From positions 1-37,131 of the forward strand of contig JASJDQ010000008.1 of assembly GCA_030065075.1 (NCBI GenBank): 37,131 nucleotides of DNA. Direction: 5' to 3'. The stretch comes from Paracoccaceae bacterium (GTDB taxonomy: Bacteria > Pseudomonadota > Alphaproteobacteria > Rhodobacterales > Rhodobacteraceae). Positions 23,890-32,092 of this stretch are shown piece after piece. Each line of letters opens with the position of its first letter. Positions within the stretch are counted from its first letter, which is position 1. The translations under genes and the position numbers were made by a program. The notes below the pieces were generated by a model, which saw only the letters and a program-made list of their open reading frames with translations, was not told the DNA's origin and ran no database searches.

Positions 23890-23915
23890 TGAAGGCCGCG
23901 GTCTCGCGGCCTTCA
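23890..23915 (+). terminator. Strong hairpin between the two pilin genes
   Basis: An 11-bp perfect stem TGAAGGCCGCG / CGCGGCCTTCA with a 4-base GTCT loop lies 17 bases after the flp1 stop. The following sequence is CCTCACTAAT, not a U-run. It is probably a partial terminator or 3'-end stabiliser that leaves more flp1 than downstream mRNA. Confidence 0.6.
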
Positions 23916-23984
23916 CCTCACTAATACTTGTTTCCGGCTCTCGCGTGCCAAGTATGAAGCCGGATGCTTCGAAGGGGATGCGAA

Positions 23985-24188
23985 ATGTTTAAGAGCCTTA
24001 TTGAGTTCGCACGTTCCGAAGACGGTGCAGTTACCGTCGACTGGGTTGTGTTGACAGCTGCAATCATCGGAATGGGCATGGCCATCGTGGCCTTGATTGC
24101 CGGTGGTGCCACCGACATGTCGGGAAGCCTGGGCGCGAGCCTTGAAGCCGCCGAGCCGCCCGAAGTGAACTTCATCATCACCAACTGA
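23985..24188 (+). CDS. Flp-type IVb pilin 2
   Basis: 67 residues. The leader MFKSLIEFARSEDG is followed by AVTVDWVVLTAAIIGMGMAI, nearly identical to pilin 1 in the cleavage site and stem, but the C-terminal half differs (GATDMSGSLGASLEAAEPPE) and is acidic. It may be a minor pilin or a second major subunit arising from duplication. The ATG at 23985 has GAAGGGG ten bases upstream. It is followed after 130 bp by cpaB. Confidence 0.85.
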   Translation: MFKSLIEFARSEDGAVTVDWVVLTAAIIGMGMAIVALIAGGATDMSGSLGASLEAAEPPEVNFIITN

Positions 24189-24318
24189 AGATCGACATTA
24201 CACGGCTTATCCTGATTTCGTCCACGGTTTCGCCACAATCCTTCTGGATAAAGGTGTCGATACGCGATGAATGGGGGCCGCGATGCGAAACCTGTTCGAA
24301 ACCTGAGAGGGATATGTG

Positions 24319-25152
24319 ATGAGATTGGTGTTCGGACTTGTTCTGCTCCTCGGGATTGGACTTGCTGGCGCGGCGGTGTATCTGGCGCGCGACTACTTTT
24401 CCCAGCAGCAAGCCAGGCTGGCCGAGGCTGAAGCGGCGAAACTCGCCATCGTTCCAACCGAGAATGTCATGGTCGTCAATAAGCAGATGCGCTACGGGCA
24501 GCGCCTGACGACCGGTGACGTAAAGGTCGTCAAATGGCCGAAGGCCGCCATTCCCGAAGGCGCTTTCACAACGGCCGAGGACCTGTTTCCCAAGGGCGCC
24601 GACGTGCAGCGCTCCATCCTTCGTGCGATGGAGCCCGACGAAGCCATTCTGGCCGTCAAGGTGACGGAACCCGGCGAAGACGCTGGCGTCCAGTCAAAAC
24701 TGAGCCACGGCATGCGCGCCTTCACGATCCGAACCGACACGACATCGGCTGTTTCGGGCTTCCTGCGCCCTGGCAACAACGTTGACGTCTACTGGACAGG
24801 CAACGCGGGTGGCAGCAACATCACCCAGTTGATCCACCCGAATTTGCGTGTGATCGCCGTCAACCAATCGGCTGACGAAGACAACCAGAAGCCGGTGGCT
24901 CCGAAAACCGTTACGGTCGAAGTAAACCCGACCGAAGTTGCGAAACTCGCGCAAGCGCAGTCCTCGGGTCGGCTGTCGCTCGCCCTTGTCGGCGTCAGCG
25001 GTGGCGCCGTGGAGGGCGACGTTTCTGTCAGCCAAAACGATGTTCTGGGCATTCAGCGTCAGGTCGAGGTCCAGGAGCGCAAGTGCTACGTCATGCGTCG
25101 CGTTGGCGAAGAGCAGGTGCGGACAAACATCGAAACTGAATGCACAAATTGA
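24319..25152 (+). CDS. cpaB: Tad pilus assembly protein CpaB/RcpC
   Basis: 277 residues: an N-terminal membrane anchor or signal (MRLVFGLVLLLGIGLAGAAVYL), an SAF domain with VNKQMRYGQRLTTGDVKVVK and SILRAMEPDEAILAVKV, and a C-terminal periplasmic domain (RTDTTSAVSGFLRPGNNVDV) of the RcpC type. CpaB is a periplasmic or outer-membrane-associated component of the Tad secretion channel. The ATG at 24319 follows GAGAGGGA; a GTG three bases upstream is an alternative start. A terminator follows, so cpaB ends the first tad module. Confidence 0.94.
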   Translation: MRLVFGLVLLLGIGLAGAAVYLARDYFSQQQARLAEAEAAKLAIVPTENVMVVNKQMRYGQRLTTGDVKVVKWPKAAIPEGAFTTAEDLFPKGADVQRSILRAMEPDEAILAVKVTEPGEDAGVQSKLSHGMRAFTIRTDTTSAVSGFLRPGNNVDVYWTGNAGGSNITQLIHPNLRVIAVNQSADEDNQKPVAPKTVTVEVNPTEVAKLAQAQSSGRLSLALVGVSGGAVEGDVSVSQNDVLGIQRQVEVQERKCYVMRRVGEEQVRTNIETECTN

Positions 25153-25182
25153 CCTTTTCGAACCACGGATGAGAGGGTCACG

Positions 25183-25214
25183 CACGCCACCATATTCGGT
25201 GGCGTGTTTTCTTT
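25183..25214 (+). terminator. Intrinsic terminator after cpaB
   Basis: A 9-bp perfect stem CACGCCACC / GGTGGCGTG (25183-25206) with a six-base loop is followed by TTTTCTTT. This is a good rho-independent terminator for the pilin-cpaB transcript. Confidence 0.85.
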
Positions 25215-25280
25215 GACACGCTAGCCATGGGCTTGTGTTGCGCGTCATCCACATAAGAATGGCCTTTCAAAGCGTTGATT

Positions 25281-25297
25281 GTTGAAAATTTTTCAAC
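25281..25297. promoter_or_regulatory. 17-bp palindrome upstream of cpaC
   Basis: GTTGAAAATTTTTCAAC is a perfect inverted repeat of two 8-base arms around a single T, 71 bp before the cpaC ATG. It overlaps the place where a -35 box would lie for the TATGCT/CTATAA elements at 25310-25321. Candidate operator; the regulator is unknown. Confidence 0.5.
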
Positions 25298-25309
25298 ATT
25301 CACGCATCG

Positions 25310-25322
25310 TATGCTCTATAAG
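25310..25322 (+). promoter_or_regulatory. Putative -10 region of the cpaC promoter
   Basis: TATGCTCTATAAG contains two overlapping -10-like boxes, TATGCT and TATAAG, 46-58 bp before the start codon. A promoter is expected here because a terminator closes the preceding module. A similar TATGCT lies at 27290 in front of cpaE. Confidence 0.35.
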
Positions 25323-25367
25323 GGCTCTAGACCCGGAAACTGAGGCGTGATCGGAAAGGCAGGTCAC

Positions 25368-26792
25368 ATGACTTTGAACAAAGTTCTAAAGGCAGCTCTG
25401 ATAGGGCTTGCCGTTACAGCTGCGTCTGCACCACAGACAAGTGCGCAGACGCTTACAATAATGCAGGGGGAAGTCTCTACCGCGCTTCAGGTTCCTATGA
25501 ACCGCGCTGTGGTGGTTGAAGCTGAGAACCCCTTTGCAGAACTCAGCATCGCCAATCCCGGCATCGCTGACATCTCAACACTGTCGGATCGGACGATCTA
25601 TGTGCTTGGCAAGGCACCGGGCCGCACGACGCTGACACTTCTTGGCCCGGATGGCCGGCTGATCACCAACGTTGAAGTACAGGTGACCCCGGACGTTGCG
25701 GAATTCAAGGAACGGCTTCGGCAAATCCTTCCGGGTGAAGGCATCGAAGTACGCACGGCAAATGACGGCATCGTCCTCTCTGGCGTCGTGTCGTCGATCG
25801 AGAAGCTCGACCGGGCCCTTGACCTCGCTAATCGCTATGCACCAGAGCGGGTTTCCAACCTGATGACGGTGGGCGGCACGCAGCAAGTTATGCTCAAAGT
25901 TCGTTTCGCCGAAGTTCAGCGTTCGGTATTGAAGTCTATAAACGGGGGCTTCACCGCGATTGACGGTGACACCGTGGTTACAGGCGGCAACGGCCAGTTC
26001 CGCGAAATCGAAAACATAGCACCTCCGCCAGACACTGTCACCGCAGCGGTCACCACCTTTACGGAAGACTTCGCAGGCGGACAGCTGGCGACGGCGTTTG
26101 ACATCGGCGGGGTCGCCTTCAACGCGCTTATCGAGGCACTTGAATCCAAGAACCTCGTGCGGACCCTCGCGGAACCGAACCTGGTTGCGCTTTCGGGACA
26201 GGAAGCCAGCTTCCTGGCCGGTGGAGAATATCCCATCCCCGTCAGCGACGATGACGGGATCGCCATCGAATACCGTCCCTTCGGTGTTCAGCTGACGTTC
26301 ATTCCGCGCGTCGTAGACGGAAACCGGATCAACCTTGAACTGAATGCCGCTGTTTCGGCGATCGACGACTCGATCAGTGTCACTGGCGGCGGCATCTCGG
26401 TAAACGCCTTCAGTCGGCGTGAGACCGAAACCACCGTCGAGATGCTGGATGGTCAAAGCTTTGCAATCGCAGGTCTTTTGCAGGACGACTTCAGCGATGC
26501 GGCAACGCAGACACCTTGGCTGGGCGACATCCCCGTCCTGGGTGCCCTGTTCCGCAGCGCAAGCTATCAGCGGGATCAGTCCGAACTGGTCGTCATCATC
26601 ACTCCGCATCTGGTGACCCCGGTGCGCGGCGATGCCCTGGCGCTTCCGACCGATCGCATTCGTCCGCCGACCGAGAGCGAACTGTTCCTCTTCGGCCGTG
26701 TCTCGCGCCCCGCTGGCGCACCAACTGCCGGCGCCGCAGCAGAAGTCGCAAAGCAAGACTTCGGCGGTTCCTACGGCTACGTGATGGAGTAA
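25368..26792 (+). CDS. cpaC: Tad outer-membrane secretin CpaC/RcpA
   Basis: 474 residues. A signal peptide (MTLNKVLKAALIGLAVTAAS...SAQ) is followed by an N-terminal pilus-type domain (VPMNRAVVVEAENPFAELSI, YVLGKAPGRTTL), a BON-like region near 110-160 and a C-terminal secretin domain. The latter shows LAEPNLVALSGQEASFLAGG, GVQLTFIPRVVDGNRINLEL and ELVVIITPHLVTPV. It forms the multimeric outer-membrane channel for the pilus. The ATG at 25368 is chosen because the signal peptide starts there; a GTG at 25347 would add seven residues. Confidence 0.96.
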   Translation: MTLNKVLKAALIGLAVTAASAPQTSAQTLTIMQGEVSTALQVPMNRAVVVEAENPFAELSIANPGIADISTLSDRTIYVLGKAPGRTTLTLLGPDGRLITNVEVQVTPDVAEFKERLRQILPGEGIEVRTANDGIVLSGVVSSIEKLDRALDLANRYAPERVSNLMTVGGTQQVMLKVRFAEVQRSVLKSINGGFTAIDGDTVVTGGNGQFREIENIAPPPDTVTAAVTTFTEDFAGGQLATAFDIGGVAFNALIEALESKNLVRTLAEPNLVALSGQEASFLAGGEYPIPVSDDDGIAIEYRPFGVQLTFIPRVVDGNRINLELNAAVSAIDDSISVTGGGISVNAFSRRETETTVEMLDGQSFAIAGLLQDDFSDAATQTPWLGDIPVLGALFRSASYQRDQSELVVIITPHLVTPVRGDALALPTDRIRPPTESELFLFGRVSRPAGAPTAGAAAEVAKQDFGGSYGYVME

Positions 26793-26797
26793 GACCC

Positions 26798-27160
26798 ATG
26801 ACCTTCAAGACCAAATCTCTTCTTGCAGGCCTAGGGCTTCTTGCTCTGGGTGCGTGCGACGATGGCTTCAACAAGGAAGCCGGATCGTTCCTCGACGAAG
26901 GCGGCTTCGGCAACCCGACGATGAACAACATGCTGGCACAGATGTGCACGGGCCAGGCGAAGGGGCACATCATTCCCGACGCGGTTGTCGCTCTCGATCC
27001 GAAAAGCGCTCCGCCGCAGTACCGGACCGGCAGCGTGCTCTGTTCGGGTCACCTGAACGGCAAATACGCCCAGGTGATCTGGGGCGGCTATGTCGCAAGT
27101 GCTACGGCTCCATCGCCCCTGGGCGGCGGTATTCAGGCCATCGAAGCGGGCGGCGGCTAA
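26798..27160 (+). CDS. Small lipoprotein at the cpaD position
   Basis: 120 residues with a lipoprotein signal, LLALGAC (Cys about residue 20), so it is probably anchored in the outer membrane. The mature part has two more cysteines (QMCTGQAKG and SVLCSGHLNG) that could form a disulfide, and a glycine-rich end. It lies between cpaC and cpaE, where many tad loci carry the lipoprotein CpaD, but it is about half the length of CpaD and I do not see CpaD similarity. It may do the same job of escorting or stabilising the secretin. The start codon is five bases after the cpaC stop. Confidence 0.82.
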   Translation: MTFKTKSLLAGLGLLALGACDDGFNKEAGSFLDEGGFGNPTMNNMLAQMCTGQAKGHIIPDAVVALDPKSAPPQYRTGSVLCSGHLNGKYAQVIWGGYVASATAPSPLGGGIQAIEAGGG

Positions 27161-27184
27161 GCCAAACCCCAATAAAATATACGC

Positions 27185-27217
27185 AAAGGGCGGCCTTCGG
27201 GCCGCCCTTTTCGTTTT
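27185..27217 (+). terminator. Strong intrinsic terminator before cpaE
   Basis: An 11-bp perfect stem AAAGGGCGGCC / GGCCGCCCTTT capped by a stable TTCG tetraloop (27185-27210) is followed by TCGTTTTCC. It should end the cpaC-lipoprotein transcript. Confidence 0.88.
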
Positions 27218-27289
27218 CCTGATCGTTGTTGGATATCGAATAATTACGATCTTTTAGCCTCAATGTCGCCAATATTGCCGGTCACTGCA

Positions 27290-27295
27290 TATGCT
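27290..27295 (+). promoter_or_regulatory. Possible -10 box of the cpaE promoter
   Basis: TATGCT followed by TAGGGCG, 88 bp before the cpaE start. It repeats the TATGCT...AGGGC arrangement seen before cpaC. No -35 element is recognised. The rest of the 172-bp gap is AT-rich without other clear signals. Confidence 0.3.
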
Positions 27296-27382
27296 TAGGG
27301 CGAAGTGCGCCACGAGTCGGCCCTCTGCCCTGTTTGATACCCCGTTCGCGATAGGGGCCCAGAACGGAAGGACGTGAGGGAC

Positions 27383-28627
27383 ATGAGTAGTAGCGCGGCA
27401 TTGCAGGAAGAAGCGGCACCAATTGTCGCCTGCACAATTAGCCGGGATGTACAGAATTTCGATCTTCTTATTGAAGATATGGAAAACGAATGCGGCGAGA
27501 ACTGGGGAGACTTATCCCTCGACGACGCCGGCGTCTTCTTTGACCAACCCGAAGCTGATCATCTGGAATTCGTGGCTCTGGCCATCGATCAGGACGACGA
27601 AGCACAGATCGACCTGATTTCCGATCTGGTGCGCCGGGCGACTGCTCAGAAGATCAAGGTTCTGGTCATCGCCGAAGAAGTCAGCCCGATCGTATTGCAC
27701 AAGCTGTTGAAATACGGGGCCGAAGAGTTCGTCCCCTACCCGCTTCCCGACGGCGCTCTTCACGATGCGATAACCCGCATGCGTGAAAAGGCCGAGCAGG
27801 CCGAAATGGTCGCGGCGAATATCGCAAACAACCTGAAAGCAACCGGTGACCGTGACGGCGTCGTGTTGCCGGTGCATGGATTTGCAGGTGGCACGGGGGC
27901 CACGACCTTCGCTGTCAATCTGGCGTGGGAACTGGCAAATATCGACGAAGGCGACGAGGCGCTTCGCGTCTGCCTTCTGGACCTAGACCTGCAATTCGGC
28001 TCTGCCGCCACCTATCTGGACTTGCCGCGTCGCGAAGCTGTTTTCGAGCTTCTGACCGAAACGGACACGATGGACAGCGACAGCTTTATGCAGGCGCTGC
28101 TGACCTTCAACGAAAAGCTTCAGGTGTTGACCGCACCCAGCGAACTGATCCCATTGGATGTCGTTGAACAAAAAGACGTCAAGAAAATCATCGACGTGGC
28201 CAAGACCAACTTCGACTATGTCGTGATCGACATGCCGCGGACCGTGGTGATGTGGACCGAAACCGTTCTGTCGGAAGCGCACGTCTATTTCGGCATGACC
28301 GAATTGGACATGCGGTCGGCCCAGAACACGCTTCGGATGATCCGGGCGCTCAAGGGCGAAGAACTTCCTTATGAGAAGATCCGTTACGTGCTGAACCGGG
28401 CTCCCGGGTTCACTGACCTGAACGGCAAGAGCCGGATCAAACGCATGGCCGAAAGCCTGGACATCAAGATCGAAGTCTTGATGCCCGATGGCGGCAAGCA
28501 GGTCGTGCAATCGAACGACCACGGCGTGCCGCTGTCCGACGTGGCCGCCAAAAATCCGCTGCGCAAGGAAATTCAGAAGCTTGCGGCTTCTATCCACGAA
28601 ACAAACGTCTCGGCCGTCGAAGGCTGA
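27383..28627 (+). CDS. cpaE: Tad pilus localisation ATPase CpaE/TadZ
   Basis: 414 residues. The first 140 or so form a receiver-like domain (ending GAEEFVPYPLPDGALHDAI), followed by a ParA/MinD-type ATPase. Its Walker A is GGTGATT at 169-175, with alanine at 168 and 173 where ParA proteins have lysines; LLDLDLQFGS and YVVIDMPRTV are the following motifs. TadZ/CpaE proteins place the pilus machine at the pole, and the altered Walker A is, as I recall, common among them. The ATG at 27383 follows GAGGGAC. A strong terminator upstream makes cpaE the first gene of the third tad module. Confidence 0.94.
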   Translation: MSSSAALQEEAAPIVACTISRDVQNFDLLIEDMENECGENWGDLSLDDAGVFFDQPEADHLEFVALAIDQDDEAQIDLISDLVRRATAQKIKVLVIAEEVSPIVLHKLLKYGAEEFVPYPLPDGALHDAITRMREKAEQAEMVAANIANNLKATGDRDGVVLPVHGFAGGTGATTFAVNLAWELANIDEGDEALRVCLLDLDLQFGSAATYLDLPRREAVFELLTETDTMDSDSFMQALLTFNEKLQVLTAPSELIPLDVVEQKDVKKIIDVAKTNFDYVVIDMPRTVVMWTETVLSEAHVYFGMTELDMRSAQNTLRMIRALKGEELPYEKIRYVLNRAPGFTDLNGKSRIKRMAESLDIKIEVLMPDGGKQVVQSNDHGVPLSDVAAKNPLRKEIQKLAASIHETNVSAVEG

Positions 28628-28646
28628 GGGTTGAAGGAGCAAGACG

Positions 28647-30101
28647 TTGTTTTCGAAGTACAAAAAGGGTGACCCCGGTTCACCGGAATTGAAATCGATC
28701 CCGGGCGGTCAGGAAACGGCCCGCACGCCTTCCAAGCCGGCGCCGACGCAGAACGCGGTCGAGGTGAAGCGGCGCAATGTCAGCCGAAGCCCCGCGCAGG
28801 CGCAGGCGGCCGATAAAGAACGCAAGCGCAAGGAACGTCTGGGCGAGATCAAGCTTGAGCTGCACAAGCGCCTTCTGGACAACCTGAACCTCAGCGCTCT
28901 GGAAAGCGCCTCTGAAAACGATCTCCGGTCAGAAATCATTGCCATTTCAGGCGAAGCGCTTGATGAAATGGGCGTTGTTCTGAACCGCGAAGAACGCCAG
29001 ACGCTGAACCAGGACCTTTACGACGAAGTGACGGGCCTTGGCCCTCTTGAGCCGCTTCTGAAGGACGACACGGTCAACGATATTCTGGTCAACGGCCCGC
29101 AGCAGGTGTTCGTGGAACGTGCAGGTAAGCTGGAACTGACCGACACGACTTTCAAGGACGAACGCCACCTTTTGCGGATCATCGACAAGATCGTCTCGGC
29201 GGTGGGTCGTCGTGTTGATGAATCGAACCCCTACGTCGACGCCCGTCTGGCGGACGGCTCGCGTTTCAACGCGATGGTCCCGCCGATTGCGGTGGACGGC
29301 AGCCTGGTATCTATTCGTAAGTTCAAGAAGGAAAAGCTCTCGGTTGACGACCTCGTCAACTTCGGCGCCTTCACCGAAGAAATGGCCGCCTACCTGCAGG
29401 CAGCTGTGGCCACGCGCCTGAACGTCATCGTCTCGGGCGGTACCGGTTCTGGTAAGACGACCACGCTCAACGCGCTTTCGTCCTTCATCGACAACGACGA
29501 ACGAATCCTGACGATCGAGGATACGGCGGAACTTCAGCTGCAGCAGACCCACGTGGGCCGGATGGAAAGCCGCCCGCCCAACGTCGAAGGCAAGGGCGCG
29601 GTTACCCAGCGCGACTGTCTACGAAACGCGCTGCGTATGCGTCCCGACCGCATCATCGTTGGTGAAACGCGGGGCGAGGAAGTCATCGACATGCTTCAGG
29701 CCATGAACACTGGCCACGACGGTTCGATGACCACGATCCACGCCAACAGCGCCCGCGACGGCGTCAGCCGTCTGGAAAACATGATCGCGATGGCCGGCAT
29801 CGAAATGCCGATCAAGGCGGTCCGCTCCCAGATCTCAAGCGCTGTGAACCTGATCGTGCAGGCCTCGCGTCTGCAAGACGGCTCGCGCCGCATGGTGTCC
29901 ATCACCGAGGTGACGGGTATGGAAGGCGAAGTCATCTCGATGCAGGAGGTCTTCCGCTACCAGCGCGTCGGCCTCACGCCCGACAACAAGATTATTGGCC
30001 ACTTCACCGCAACCGGTGTCCGCAGCCACTATTCCGAGCGTTTCCGCATGTGGGGCTACGACCTGCCGGCGGCTATCTTCGAACCCTTTGCGGCAGAGTA
30101 A
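28647..30101 (+). CDS. cpaF: Tad secretion ATPase CpaF/TadA
   Basis: 484 residues with a TTG start at 28647, preceded by GAAGGAGC; no ATG occurs in frame before residue 112, which lies inside the conserved part, so TTG is well supported. Walker A is GGTGSGKT (K270), Walker B region is [15 protein letters not shown], and the His box is [17 protein letters not shown] lysine/arginine-rich N-terminal region (about 20-75) precedes the N2 domain. This hexameric ATPase of the type II/IV secretion family powers pilus extension and perhaps retraction. It lies 19 bp after cpaE and 6 bp before tadB. Confidence 0.97.
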   Translation: MFSKYKKGDPGSPELKSIPGGQETARTPSKPAPTQNAVEVKRRNVSRSPAQAQAADKERKRKERLGEIKLELHKRLLDNLNLSALESASENDLRSEIIAISGEALDEMGVVLNREERQTLNQDLYDEVTGLGPLEPLLKDDTVNDILVNGPQQVFVERAGKLELTDTTFKDERHLLRIIDKIVSAVGRRVDESNPYVDARLADGSRFNAMVPPIAVDGSLVSIRKFKKEKLSVDDLVNFGAFTEEMAAYLQAAVATRLNVIVSGGTGSGKTTTLNALSSFIDNDERILTIEDTAELQLQQTHVGRMESRPPNVEGKGAVTQRDCLRNALRMRPDRIIVGETRGEEVIDMLQAMNTGHDGSMTTIHANSARDGVSRLENMIAMAGIEMPIKAVRSQISSAVNLIVQASRLQDGSRRMVSITEVTGMEGEVISMQEVFRYQRVGLTPDNKIIGHFTATGVRSHYSERFRMWGYDLPAAIFEPFAAE

Positions 30102-30107
30102 GTCCCC

Positions 30108-31076
30108 ATGGTCATCAGCGCAGAACCAATCATCTATGGCCTGATCTTCCTGGCTGTCCTTGCCCTTGTGCAGGGCATCTATCTGACGGTCTTCGGCAAG
30201 TCGATCTCGCTCAACAATCGCGTCAACCGCCGCCTCGAGATGCTCGAAAAGGGCGCTGGCCGCGAGCAGGTGCTGGAACAACTCCGCAAGGAAATGTCCC
30301 AGCATATGCGGTCTCAATCGATCCCGCTTTACGCAATCCTTGCGGACAAGGCGCAGAAGGCAAATATCGCCTTCACGCCGGCTCAGCTGATCATGGTGAT
30401 GGGTGTTCTCACGGTCGTGGCCTTCGTGCTTCTGACCTTCGGCACCGGGGCGTCGCTTTTGATACGCGTGGCCGTATCGGTCATCATGGGCGTGGGCGCG
30501 GTCTTTGTCTGGGTCAACAACACCGCCAAGAAGCGCCTTGGCCTGATCGAGGAACAGCTTCCCGATGCGGTCGAACTGATGGTGCGCAGCCTGCGCGTGG
30601 GTCACCCCTTCTCCTCTGCCTTGCAGATCGTCGCCAAAGAGGTGCCGGACCCGCTGGGAACGGAAATGGGTGTGATCTCGGACGAAGCGGCTTATGGCCG
30701 CGACGTGGGCGAGGCTCTGAAACACATGGCCGAACGGATGGATATGCAGGATTTGCGCTTCCTTGCCGTGGCCGTGACCATCCAGCAGACTTCGGGCGGC
30801 AACCTGGCTGAAATCCTCGACGGTCTGGCCAAGGTCGTTCGCTCGCGGTTCAAGCTCTTCCGCCGCGTGAAAGCCATCACCGCGGAAGCCAAATGGTCTG
30901 GCATGTTCTTGTCGATCTTCCCCATCCTCGCGCTGGTGATGATCAACGTGATCCAGCCGAACTATTATGACGACGTGAAGGAAACCGCCTACTTCATCCC
31001 GGCCTGTCTGATCGTCGCCGCCTTCCTCGTGGCGAACATCTTCGTCATGCGCATGCTCGTGAACATCAAGGTCTAG
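30108..31076 (+). CDS. tadB: Tad inner-membrane platform protein TadB
   Basis: 322 residues with a GspF-type cytoplasmic domain (EEQLPDAVELMVRSLRVGHP...QIVAKEVPDPLGTEM) flanked by membrane helices at about 8-27, two closely spaced ones near 100-145 and two at the C-terminus (about 265-285 and 295-316). TadB and TadC together form the platform on which the CpaF motor works. It starts six bases after cpaF and ends four bases before tadC, so all three should be cotranscribed. Confidence 0.95.
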   Translation: MVISAEPIIYGLIFLAVLALVQGIYLTVFGKSISLNNRVNRRLEMLEKGAGREQVLEQLRKEMSQHMRSQSIPLYAILADKAQKANIAFTPAQLIMVMGVLTVVAFVLLTFGTGASLLIRVAVSVIMGVGAVFVWVNNTAKKRLGLIEEQLPDAVELMVRSLRVGHPFSSALQIVAKEVPDPLGTEMGVISDEAAYGRDVGEALKHMAERMDMQDLRFLAVAVTIQQTSGGNLAEILDGLAKVVRSRFKLFRRVKAITAEAKWSGMFLSIFPILALVMINVIQPNYYDDVKETAYFIPACLIVAAFLVANIFVMRMLVNIKV

Positions 31077-31080
31077 GCCC

Positions 31081-32082
31081 ATGGAAATCGTCACAAACCT
31101 TTTCACCACGGCCAACACCTGGCTGACCGACAACTTCGGCGAGCTTGGACCGCTTCTGATCATCGGCGTGCTGGGCATGTTCCTGGTCCTATTGACGCTG
31201 CCGATCCTTCTGAAGAAGGAAAAGGATCCGTTCGACCAGTTGCGCGATGCCGCACGGGCGGGTGCACGACAGGAGGGCGACGGCCCCCGGCTTCGCCGCG
31301 GTCGCGGCAAGAACGTCAACAAACTGGACAAATACGCCAACTTCCTGGAACCGCAGGACGAAAAGCAATACTCCGAAGTCCGTCTGAAACTGCTGCAGGC
31401 AGGTTATCGCTCGAAAGATGCCGTCCGGACCTATCACTTTCTGCAGTTCCTTCTGGGCATTGCCTTCCTGCTGCTTGGCGCTCTTTACGCGATCTATGCC
31501 TCTGCCACGGGCGAGCCGTCGCTTCAGGCTATGATCGGCAGCGTTCTGATCCCTGGCATCGTCGGCTACATGATGCCCAAGTATTGGGTAACAAAGCGCC
31601 AGCAAACCCGCCAGGAAGAGATCACGAACGGCTTCCCCGACAGTCTCGACATGATGCTTGTCTGCGTCGAAGCCGGTCAGTCGCTTGACCAGGCCATCAT
31701 CCGCGTCTCGAAAGAAATCAAGGCAGGCTACCCGGCTTTGGCCGAGGAATACGAGATGGTCTCCAACGAAATGAAGGCCGGCAAGGACAAGACCACCGTT
31801 CTGCGTGACATGTCGGAACGTGTCGGCGTCCCTGACGTGGCCAGCTTCGTGACAGTGCTGATCCAGTCGGCCAGTTTCGGTACCTCGATTTCAGAGGCCT
31901 TGCGCGTCTTTTCGGACGAAATGCGTGACAAACGCATCATGCGCGCCGAAGAAAAAGCAAACAAGTTGCCAACGAAGATGACACTTGCCACAATGATGCT
32001 GACGGTTCCGCCGCTTCTCATCATTCTGATCGGGCCTTCGATCTACGAGATTGCGGTGACGTTGAGCAGTGCAAGCTTCTGA
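31081..32082 (+). CDS. tadC: Tad inner-membrane platform protein TadC
   Basis: 333 residues, the second GspF-family protein. The conserved block NGFPDSLDMMLVCVEAGQSLD and SFVTVLIQSASFGTSISEAL is diagnostic for TadC, with membrane helices near 22-42, 118-155 and 300-325. A basic, glycine/arginine-rich cytoplasmic loop (about 60-80) follows the first helix. It acts with TadB in the inner membrane and is followed after ten bases by a TPR lipoprotein gene. Confidence 0.95.
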   Translation: MEIVTNLFTTANTWLTDNFGELGPLLIIGVLGMFLVLLTLPILLKKEKDPFDQLRDAARAGARQEGDGPRLRRGRGKNVNKLDKYANFLEPQDEKQYSEVRLKLLQAGYRSKDAVRTYHFLQFLLGIAFLLLGALYAIYASATGEPSLQAMIGSVLIPGIVGYMMPKYWVTKRQQTRQEEITNGFPDSLDMMLVCVEAGQSLDQAIIRVSKEIKAGYPALAEEYEMVSNEMKAGKDKTTVLRDMSERVGVPDVASFVTVLIQSASFGTSISEALRVFSDEMRDKRIMRAEEKANKLPTKMTLATMMLTVPPLLIILIGPSIYEIAVTLSSASF

Positions 32083-32092
32083 ATAGGGGCAA

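Noticed and set aside
25575-26756. Long minus-strand open frame opposite cpaC
   Set aside because: Antisense shadow of a well-supported secretin gene.
27884-27907. Apparent loss of the Walker A lysine in CpaE
   Set aside because: Not treated as a mutation: GGxGATT-type loops are, as I recall, usual in CpaE/TadZ proteins, and the other ParA-like motifs are intact.
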